From Candidatus Omnitrophota bacterium (GTDB taxonomy: Bacteria; Omnitrophota; Gorgyraeia; JAFGHF01): 5,966 nt of DNA. The stretch is from positions 1-5,966 of the forward strand of contig JAHIIS010000158.1 of the NCBI GenBank assembly GCA_018899075.1, read 5' to 3'. The notes under the pieces were generated by a model, which was given only the letters and a program-made list of their open reading frames with translations, was not told the DNA's origin and made no database searches. Position 1 is the first letter of the stretch. Each line of letters begins with the position of its first letter. Of the stretch, positions 1 to 5,388 are shown one piece after another. Made by a program: the position numbers and the translations under genes.

Positions 1-62
1 ACAGGCTCCCTATAATATGGTGTTGGCTCAAAACTTACCAAATCTGCACGCGCATGGCAGGG
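1..62 (-). ncRNA. ssrS: Probable 6S RNA (SsrS), 5' end only, cut by window edge
   Basis: Downstream of a good promoter, the minus strand carries a non-coding stretch that starts around position 60-63 with CCCTGCCATGCGCGTG (61-46 region), followed by GTTTTGAGCCAACACC (34-19) and AGGGAGCC (11-4). From memory, a CCCTGC-type start, a TGAGCC/TGAACCAAC block and a GGGAGCC-like block resemble 5' halves of 6S RNAs, the abundant RNAs that mimic an open promoter and sequester sigma70 RNA polymerase. A TTGG/CCAA hairpin (40-37 with 24-21) and a possible TCCCT/AGGGA pairing (63-59 with 11-7) are visible. Its position just after pheT also fits, because 6S RNA is often found near pheT/zapA/rny in deltaproteobacterial-type genomes (recalled, not checked). 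Only about the first third is in the window, so the closing stem cannot be verified. It could be another small RNA or the leader of a downstream gene. Confidence 0.5.
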
Positions 63-67
63 AATCT

Positions 68-96
68 ATAATAAGTGTACCACAATTTGACCGCAA
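68..96 (-). promoter_or_regulatory. Sigma70-type promoter reading out of the pheT 3' end
   Basis: On the minus strand, TTGCGG (96-91) and TATTAT (73-68) are separated by exactly 17 nt. The -10 box matches TATAAT at five of six positions and the -35 box keeps the TTG core. Transcription would start near position 60-63, about 20 nt after the -35/-10 unit begins to clear the pheT stop. The promoter directs transcription away from pheT into the putative 6S RNA. No Rho-independent terminator separates pheT from it, so operon read-through into the RNA is also possible. Confidence 0.6.
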
Positions 97-115
97 ATGC
101 AAGTACATGAGCGCG

Positions 116-2230
116 TCATCTAACCTGCGCCGCAAGCTCCCTACTTAAGGCCTGGCGGACTTGCGTATGAAGTTTATCCACTTCTGCCGCAGTTAAAGTC
201 CGCTCAACACTGCAATATTCTATAGAAAAGCTTAGGCCTCGAAAGCCCGAGGGGATTTGTTCTCCAAAATACTGGTCAAAAAGCGTAACTTTTGCTACCA
301 GATCCCTGCCAAATTTGTTGACCAACGAAACAATTTGTTCTGAATCGACCTCTTGCGGCACAATCAAGGATATATCTCTATATATCGAAGGAAACCGCAC
401 CAAAGGCACAAATCTCTTCTCCCGGCGAATATGCGCAAGGAGTTTATGCAACTGGAGCTTACAGGCGTAAACCGGACAGGATATATCAAATCTTTCTAAA
501 ATTTCTCTCTTTACCTCTCCCAAAAAGCCAAAATTGTCCTCCCCGAGCATCACGGCTGCACAACGGCCCGGAATAAAAGCGGGAAATGGTTCGACAGGCT
601 CACCATCCTTCGAACCATCCTGAACAAAGTCTAAGGGTTGCCCCCGCGAAAAGCGGAAATTTTCTACGCCCAGCTTATTCAACAGAATCTCCACTATACC
701 CTTGAGGTCAAAAAAGCAATACTCGTCTGACTTGCGCATCCAATTATCGCTTTTTTTGCCGGCTATGCCGATACACAAATTGGTGACTTCTTTTGTGCAA
801 GCCCGGCCTGCTTTAAGGTAAATCCGGCTCAATTCAAAAAGTTTTAGATTTGTATTTTTGCGATTAATATTGGTAAGCAGGGCGTTCAACATTCCCGCAA
901 GCAGGGTGGGACGCAAAATCTCCTGTTCGTAACTTAGAGGGTTCTTTACCGTTATTATATTATCGCCGGGCACATCTAATTTTCTCAAGGCCTGCCGGCT
1001 AATCAGGCTGTAGGTCATAATCTCATTAAGCCCAAGAGAAGAGAGGATCTGACGGACAGCGCTATAAGTTGCCTCGGAGAAAAGTTTGTGCCCTCCTGCG
1101 TAAGATAGATTTGGCATTAAGCGGGAAAGGTTTAAGGGAATTTTGTCATAGCCGTAAAGACGGCTGGTTTCTTCAATTAAATCTGCCTCCCGCGTAATGT
1201 CGCTGCGAAAGGAAGGAACGCTTACCGTGAGGCTCTCTTTAGAGTTACGGACGATCGAGAACTGGAGGTTGCGCAAAATCTCTCTAATTTGAGCCGGGGG
1301 CACTTCCACCCCTAACACCTCCCCCGCCTTTGCATAACGCAAGCAGACTTTATTTACCCGGCCCCTCTTTTTGCCTTTATCGATAAGGCGCCCGACTGTC
1401 ACTGCTTTGGGGCTCTTGCCGGCCAATCTTTTTATTAATTCCGTGGCGCGCAAGGAAGCCGGATATACGCCCTCCAAATCCACGCCTCTTTCAAAACGGT
1501 AGGAGGACTGTGAGGCCAGCCCAAGCCTGCGGGAAGTATTGTGGATACTCAAGGGGTCAAAATAGGCGCTTTCCAGCAAAATAGCGGTAGTAGTATCACT
1601 AACCTCGCTATTCTCCCCGCCCATAATTCCGGCTATGGCCCGGGGACTAAATTTATCGGCGATTACCAGCACCGTAGGATCTAAATCTCTCCTCACCCCG
1701 TCAATTGTAACAATCTGTTCGCCTTCGCAGGCCGCTCTAACGATTATCCTGCGGCCCTGCAATTTATCCAAGTCAAAGGCATGCAGGGGCTGGCCAAATT
1801 CCAAAAGACAGAAATTGGTGATATCGACAATGTTATTTACGGGGCGCACGCCCATTACCTCAAGGCGTCGAATTAACCAGGCAGGGGAAGGGCCGACCTT
1901 TACATTCTTAATTACGCGGCCCACATACCGTCGGCAGAGCGATTTGGCCCGGATTTGAATCGGCAGGCTAAGGCCCGATGCGCCGCGAAAAGAAGGAGGC
2001 CTGGGAACCTTCAGTTTCTTGTCTGTAATTGCGGCTACCTCCCGGGCAATGCCCGTAATACTTAAACAGTCCGTGCGGTTAGGCGTAACCTCAATTTCCA
2101 GAATTGTGTCCTGGTCAAGCCTGGTTAGAGAGGTAACCTCCAATCCCGCCATCGTCAGTCTTTCCGCCAACACCCCGGGTGAGATGGGGATATCGACGTA
2201 ATCTTTAAGCCAGTCAAACGATACTCGCAT
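116..2230 (-). CDS. pheT: Phenylalanyl-tRNA synthetase beta subunit, lacking the EMAP tRNA-binding domain
   Basis: Beta subunit of the cytosolic alpha2-beta2 enzyme that charges tRNA-Phe; it binds tRNA and edits mischarged Tyr. The 704 residues comprise an N-terminal B1 piece (1-37), the EIEVTPNR block (45-52) leading into B3/B4 with NIVDITNF (133-140), GQPLHAFD (146-153) and SYRFERGVD (243-251), and B5 with PSFRSDITRE and DLIEETSRLYGYDKIP (339-365). A catalytically inactive synthetase-like fold follows (about 380-600), then a C-terminal FDX-ACB domain (about 610-704, FPSIYRDISLIVP). H150 and E220 probably correspond to editing-site residues. E. coli PheT has about 795 residues; the shortfall is the missing EMAP/OB domain between about residues 37 and 41. 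Residues 534-549 are encoded by an inserted palindromic repeat. The ATG abuts the pheS stop with no gap, and TGAGG lies 9 nt upstream (2244-2240). The TGA stop overlaps an ATGA, but no ORF continues from it. Confidence 0.97.
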   Translation of the reverse strand: MRVSFDWLKDYVDIPISPGVLAERLTMAGLEVTSLTRLDQDTILEIEVTPNRTDCLSITGIAREVAAITDKKLKVPRPPSFRGASGLSLPIQIRAKSLCRRYVGRVIKNVKVGPSPAWLIRRLEVMGVRPVNNIVDITNFCLLEFGQPLHAFDLDKLQGRRIIVRAACEGEQIVTIDGVRRDLDPTVLVIADKFSPRAIAGIMGGENSEVSDTTTAILLESAYFDPLSIHNTSRRLGLASQSSYRFERGVDLEGVYPASLRATELIKRLAGKSPKAVTVGRLIDKGKKRGRVNKVCLRYAKAGEVLGVEVPPAQIREILRNLQFSIVRNSKESLTVSVPSFRSDITREADLIEETSRLYGYDKIPLNLSRLMPNLSYAGGHKLFSEATYSAVRQILSSLGLNEIMTYSLISRQALRKLDVPGDNIITVKNPLSYEQEILRPTLLAGMLNALLTNINRKNTNLKLFELSRIYLKAGRACTKEVTNLCIGIAGKKSDNWMRKSDEYCFFDLKGIVEILLNKLGVENFRFSRGQPLDFVQDGSKDGEPVEPFPAFIPGRCAAVMLGEDNFGFLGEVKREILERFDISCPVYACKLQLHKLLAHIRREKRFVPLVRFPSIYRDISLIVPQEVDSEQIVSLVNKFGRDLVAKVTLFDQYFGEQIPSGFRGLSFSIEYCSVERTLTAAEVDKLHTQVRQALSRELAAQVR
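588..632. repeat. Short palindromic repeat inserted in frame within pheT
   Basis: The plus strand reads GGTTCGACAGGCTCACC (588-604), then ATCCTTCGAACCATCC and TGAACAAAGTC. This is an imperfect inverted repeat centred on the perfect palindrome TTCGAA (609-614), with GAC...GTC ends. It resembles the widespread TTCGACAGGCTCAGG-type bacterial palindromic repeats (recalled from genome reading, not searched). In the pheT frame it encodes residues 534-549, starting DFVQDGSKDGEPVEP, a low-complexity hydrophilic peptide of the kind these repeats typically encode. It sits in a loop just before the conserved xPGR motif (553-556) of the synthetase-like domain, where other PheT proteins have a short connection. 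The reading frame stays open, so the protein appears to tolerate it. No second copy was seen in the window. Confidence 0.72.
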
Positions 2231-3274
2231 TTAAAATTGCCTCAAAAATCTTACGTCATTCTCGAAGAACAGGCGGATATCGGTGATGCCGTATTTTAAC
2301 ATCGCAATCCTCTCCACGCCCATGCCGAAGGCAAAACCCTGCCAGACTTCCGGGTCATATTTGACTGCGCCGAATACATTCGGGTCGACCATACCGGCGC
2401 CCAATATCTCCAGCCACCCTTTAAACGAGCAGACCCGGCAGCCGCTGCCGCCGCAGATAATACAGGAGATGTCTATCTCGGCGCTGGGCTCGGTAAAAGG
2501 GAAAAAATGGGGCCGGAAGCGCATGCGGATCTCCTGCCCAAACATCTCACGCACAAAAACAGAGAGAGTCCCTTTTAAGTCGGCAAAGGTGATGTCTTTA
2601 TCTACAGCCAGCCCTTCTACCTGGTGAAACATAAAGGAGTGGCTCGCATCGGTAGCGTCGGGCCGGAATACCCGGCCGGGGGCAACAATCCTTAAAGGAG
2701 GCCTCTCTTTCTCCATCACTCTCACCTGCACGGGGGAGGTCTGGCTGCGCAAAAGCCTGCCGTTATCCAGATAAAACGTATGAAAGGTCTCGCGGGAGGG
2801 GTGGCCTTCGGGAATATTCAGAGCGGTAAAATTATAATAATCCGTTTCTATCTCCGGCCCCTCTACTGCTTTAAAGCCTAAGTTCATAAATATCCGGCTG
2901 ATTTCCTCCATAGTCCGACTGACAGGATGAATGCTGCCCAGCTCCTTAAGAATCCCGGGCATAGTGATATCGATCCTGAGTTCATTCTCCTCTTTTTTCT
3001 TGCGCAATAAATCGTATTTGCCGCGCAGCGCCTCCCCCAATTTTCTTTTCAAAGTATTGGCTAATCTGCCGGCCTGGGGCCTGTATTTTAGCGCGAGTTG
3101 CGGAACAAGTTTAAGTAATTGCGCAAGCAGGCCGTTCCTCCCCAGATATTTAACCCTTACATTATTCAGCTCTTCTTGGGTTTCGGCCTTTTCTATCAGA
3201 ATATGCGCCTCCTGCTCCATCTTCTCTATCTTCCTGCGCATACTTTTAATCTTTTGTGGAACCTTTTCCATCAT
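2231..3274 (-). CDS. pheS: Phenylalanyl-tRNA synthetase alpha (catalytic) subunit
   Basis: Class II aminoacyl-tRNA synthetase subunit that activates Phe with ATP and transfers it to tRNA-Phe, pairing with PheT. The 347 residues match the usual bacterial length. An N-terminal coiled coil (about 8-100, rich in K/E/R) is the tRNA-contacting arm. The catalytic core has motif 1 (GFKAVEGPEIETDYYNF, 133-149), motif 2 (LLRSQTSPVQ at 174-183, then GRVFRPDATDASHSFMFHQ at 200-218), the Phe-pocket block FRPHFFPFTEPSAEIDI (253-269) and motif 3 (GFAFGMGVERIAML, 313-326). A315 is the Ala that corresponds to E. coli A294, which sets pocket size. Four cysteines (C271, C274, C279, C282; CxxC-x4-CxxC) before GWLEILGAG form a probable zinc knuckle, common in bacterial PheS. 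The first of two tandem ATGs (3274, 3271) overlaps the upstream stop as ATGA and has AAGGAG 6 nt away. Confidence 0.98.
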   Translation of the reverse strand: MMEKVPQKIKSMRRKIEKMEQEAHILIEKAETQEELNNVRVKYLGRNGLLAQLLKLVPQLALKYRPQAGRLANTLKRKLGEALRGKYDLLRKKKEENELRIDITMPGILKELGSIHPVSRTMEEISRIFMNLGFKAVEGPEIETDYYNFTALNIPEGHPSRETFHTFYLDNGRLLRSQTSPVQVRVMEKERPPLRIVAPGRVFRPDATDASHSFMFHQVEGLAVDKDITFADLKGTLSVFVREMFGQEIRMRFRPHFFPFTEPSAEIDISCIICGGSGCRVCSFKGWLEILGAGMVDPNVFGAVKYDPEVWQGFAFGMGVERIAMLKYGITDIRLFFENDVRFLRQF

Positions 3275-3750
3275 CTAAATCTCCTTACAATCAGGTAAAT
3301 GATTGCCAGGCCAAGAGCTATTGCCGGTAAAATTATACTTGCCTTAACCTTGCCCGCCTCTAAAGGATGATAAATCGCCTGCCCTTCCTGGATTATAATA
3401 ATCTTTTCTGCGTGGATATCGGTATCGCCTCCGTGTTCGGGGCAGGAACGGTGAAATACGCCCCACACAGAAACCGTATCTCCTGTAAACCCATAGCCCC
3501 CTTTATACTTAATCCCGCCGGCCATATCCTTAGGGCAAAACACCCCTATGGCGTCGCTTTTATCCCGCACGTTGAGCCAGGCGAATCCTTCGCGAACCAT
3601 TATGTCGCCGATTACCTCTCCTTTATAAATTACTGTTTCCCCGTCGTATTTTTCCGCTTCTTTAAATAATTCTTCGCTGGAAACGGCCGGGGCAGCGTAG
3701 GCATTAGCAGTTGACAGTAAAATCAAAATAAAAAATATAATTTTCTTCAT
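3271..3750 (-). CDS. Exported, membrane-anchored OB-fold protein of unknown function
   Basis: Protein of 159 residues with a signal peptide (K2 K3, hydrophobic 4-13, AYA-A cleavage site near residue 19-20), an OB-fold-like domain (about 36-120) and a C-terminal membrane helix (about 136-154) ending in RRFR. This predicts a domain outside the cytoplasm anchored at its C-terminus. The pattern YDGETVIYKGEVIGD (35-49), a glycine-rich GGYGFTGDTVSVWG segment (84-97) and the motif FHRSCPEHGGDTDIHA (99-114) match, from memory, a family of small bacterial OB-fold proteins annotated only as hypothetical or nucleic-acid-binding-like. C72, C103, H100, H106 and H113 could form a disulfide or metal site; this is inference. 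Its extracytoplasmic location makes DNA or RNA binding unlikely. The ATG overlaps the trkH stop (ATGA) behind GAGGGG (3759-3754), and its own stop overlaps the pheS start. No enzymatic function can be assigned. Confidence 0.85.
   Translation of the reverse strand: MKKIIFFILILLSTANAYAAPAVSSEELFKEAEKYDGETVIYKGEVIGDIMVREGFAWLNVRDKSDAIGVFCPKDMAGGIKYKGGYGFTGDTVSVWGVFHRSCPEHGGDTDIHAEKIIIIQEGQAIYHPLEAGKVKASIILPAIALGLAIIYLIVRRFR
3281..3286 (-). promoter_or_regulatory. Shine-Dalgarno site of pheS
   Basis: The minus strand reads AAGGAG, followed by ATTTAG and ATGATG. The 6-nt gap favours the first of the two tandem ATG codons. The site lies inside the last codons of the OB-fold gene, so ribosomes finishing that gene end exactly on the pheS start, consistent with translational coupling. 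Confidence 0.75.
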
Positions 3751-5249
3751 CGTCCCCTCACCAGAGCAATGACTGTGCCCAAAAGAGCAAATACTGAAAC
3801 AAACTCAAGCCTGCCCGCCCACATCTGGAATATATAGGTGAGCTTTAAGACTGCGGGCATCGAGGGCTGGGTTATCCCGCAGGAAAGCCCAACGTTGGCG
3901 CCGGCAGAGACCGATTCAAACAGAGCCAGCCTTAACGGGTAGCCCAAAGATATGCCCACCAGCGTCCCCAGCAAATACAAAAAGATATAGGCAAGCGTAA
4001 TCAAGGCAACCTGCCTGATAACTTTTTCGCCTAACACTACGTCTTTAATATGGTGTATTTTGTCCATTACCACGGCGCTGCGCGGGAGCATCGTCCTTTT
4101 GATGTCCTGCAACAACGTGCGAAAGATTATCCCTATCCTCAGTATCTTAATTCCTCCGGCCGTAGAGCAGGCGCCTGCGCCTATAGCCATACATAAGGTA
4201 ACGCCCATCAAAGATAAAGAGCTCCAGTGGCGGACAAATTGCTGGGGATGTATAGTCATATAACCCGTGCCCGTATGGGCGGAGATTACCTGATAGAACC
4301 CTTTGCGAAATAAACTCAAGGCGCCGGGATAAACTCCGCCGCAAGTGAGGCCCCATGCGGTTAGACTAAATAATAACATTGCAGAAATAAAGAAACTCAC
4401 TGTCTCGATATTGCGAAAAATCTCTTTTCGCTTTCCTGCCCACAGGGCGTAATGCAAGCGAAAATTAAGGCTGCCCAAAAGCATAAGAGAAATAGTAATC
4501 AACTCAAAAGTAAAATTGTGATAATAAAGGATGTTCTGCGACTGGGGAGCAAAACCGCCGGTGTCCCAGGCGGCCATCGCCACCCATAACCCGTGCAAAA
4601 AAGACTTAGGCCCGGGCATACCGCAAGAGAACGCCGTAAAAGATAGGGCCAGCGTCCCCATCAAAAGATAGACCAGGCTTACCAGCCAGATAAAGCGGGC
4701 GGTCTGCACTACGTTGGGCAAGACCTTCTCGTCTCTGGCCTCGCCGATGTAAATAGGCAGGGCGCTGCCCGCCCCGCGAATGAGAAAAGTAAGAGCGACA
4801 ATCATTATCCCCTGGCCGCCGATATACATCGTCAGATGGCGCCACATATTGTGGGCGTGCGAGAGGTGGTCTAAATCCTGCACCAGGGTCAGGCCCGTGG
4901 TGGCAAATCCGCTCATAGCATCAAAACAGGCGTCTAAAAAACTTGCCCAATGCCTGCTCAAATAAAGGGGAATCGCCCCAAAGAACATCGCCAGCAGCCA
5001 CGACAAAGACACCACCACCATCCCGTGCTTCCAGGTCAGCTCTTTACGGGTAAAACAGAGAATTATCAGGACGTAGCCTGCGCTCAGGCAAAAAGAGGCG
5101 CCAATCACGAAATCCAGCGCCGCGGCTGTCTCGCCAAAACACACGGCGACCAAAAGCGGGATTAACATTAAAAGGCCCAGGCCCAAAATTATCCTGCCGC
5201 TGTATTGCCCGACAATCTTGATATCTTGAACTTGCGGACGCAGAATCAT
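3747..5249 (-). CDS. trkH: Trk/Ktr-type K+ uptake channel subunit TrkH
   Basis: Integral inner-membrane pore subunit of the Trk K+ uptake system, gated by the TrkA ring. It has 500 residues, typical for TrkH (about 480-500). The four quasi-repeats of the superfamily of K+ transporters are visible through their pore loops, each with its filter glycine: P1 MSGFATTGLT (112-121), P2 AWDTGGFAP (227-235), P3 SAHTGTGYMT (323-332) and P4 SAGANVGLSCG (448-458). Family signatures are GGQGIMI (144-150) after P1, the gating-loop region STAGGIKILR (362-371), and GRLEFVSVFALL (479-490) near the C-terminus. The chosen start is the ATG at 5249. It has GGAGGG 5 nt upstream and overlaps the stop of the small upstream ORF (ATGA), and the protein then begins MILRPQVQDI before the first membrane helix at about 18-38. 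A longer reading from a TTG at 5291 would add 14 residues but lacks this support. Confidence 0.95.
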   Translation of the reverse strand: MILRPQVQDIKIVGQYSGRIILGLGLLMLIPLLVAVCFGETAAALDFVIGASFCLSAGYVLIILCFTRKELTWKHGMVVVSLSWLLAMFFGAIPLYLSRHWASFLDACFDAMSGFATTGLTLVQDLDHLSHAHNMWRHLTMYIGGQGIMIVALTFLIRGAGSALPIYIGEARDEKVLPNVVQTARFIWLVSLVYLLMGTLALSFTAFSCGMPGPKSFLHGLWVAMAAWDTGGFAPQSQNILYYHNFTFELITISLMLLGSLNFRLHYALWAGKRKEIFRNIETVSFFISAMLLFSLTAWGLTCGGVYPGALSLFRKGFYQVISAHTGTGYMTIHPQQFVRHWSSLSLMGVTLCMAIGAGACSTAGGIKILRIGIIFRTLLQDIKRTMLPRSAVVMDKIHHIKDVVLGEKVIRQVALITLAYIFLYLLGTLVGISLGYPLRLALFESVSAGANVGLSCGITQPSMPAVLKLTYIFQMWAGRLEFVSVFALLGTVIALVRGR

Positions 5250-5374
5250 CTCCGCCCTCCGCCGATGAGCCAGGACAAACCCAGGGCGCAAGCCGTAATA
5301 AAAACGGCCATTGTAATCTCCGTAGCAATGCCTAAGACTACCCTCCAGATTTTTATAAGCCCTGTCTTTTTCAT
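5246..5374 (-). CDS. Small single-span membrane protein between trkA and trkH
   Basis: A 42-codon ORF (ATG 5374, TGA 5246-5248) fills almost the whole gap between trkA and trkH. The product starts MKKTGLIKIWRVVLG and continues as one hydrophobic segment (about 12-37, including ITMAVFITACALG) ending WLIGGGRR. Positive residues K2, K3, K8 and R11 precede the helix, suggesting the N-terminus stays in the cytoplasm. E19 lies inside the predicted span. It begins 14 nt after the trkA stop with only a weak upstream site (ACTGAG), and its stop overlaps the trkH ATG as ATGA, so it is probably co-translated with trkH. By analogy with KdpF, a small stabilising peptide of another K+ pump, it may be an accessory subunit of the TrkH complex (inference). 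It resembles the first membrane helix of AtpZ/ATPase_gene1 proteins faintly, but the second helix is absent. No family can be named with confidence. Confidence 0.62.
   Translation of the reverse strand: MKKTGLIKIWRVVLGIATEITMAVFITACALGLSWLIGGGRR
5250..5260 (-). promoter_or_regulatory. Shine-Dalgarno site that fixes the trkH start
   Basis: The minus strand reads GGAGGGCGGAG immediately before the ATG at 5249, with a GGAGGG core 5 nt from the start. It lies within the last codons (Gly-Gly-Arg-Arg) of the 42-aa upstream ORF, whose TGA overlaps the trkH ATG. This favours 5249 over the in-frame TTG at 5291 and indicates translational coupling. Confidence 0.8.
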
Positions 5375-5388
5375 CTCAGTTTTCTGGA

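Noticed and set aside
11..16. TATAAT on the plus strand as a -10 box
   Set aside because: No -35 box is visible because the window edge is too close, and it would drive antisense transcription into pheT; more simply it is part of the A/T-rich segment of the putative RNA.
10..73. Direct repeat of TATTATAG on the minus strand (73-66 and 17-10)
   Set aside because: Eight A/T-rich bases can recur by chance; the second copy has no suitable -35 hexamer 17 nt upstream (TGGTAA at 40-35), so it was not called a second promoter.
96..118. Rho-independent terminator after pheT
   Set aside because: No G/C-rich hairpin followed by a T run is present between the stop codon and the promoter.
1635..2627. 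Plus-strand open frames opposite pheT and pheS (1635-1958, 2019-2201, 2283-2627)
   Set aside because: All lie antisense to strongly conserved synthetase domains, have no family features, and their composition is a by-product of the opposite strand.
2931..3669. Plus-strand frames opposite the pheS coiled coil and the OB-fold gene (2931-3278, 3367-3669)
   Set aside because: The apparent hydrophobic or Ser/Leu-rich content comes from the antisense of Lys/Glu-rich coding sequence; no start signals.
5044..5328. Minus-strand frame of 94 codons overlapping the small ORF and the trkH N-terminus
   Set aside because: It is out of frame with both supported genes, reads Arg/Pro-rich, and has no ribosome site of its own.
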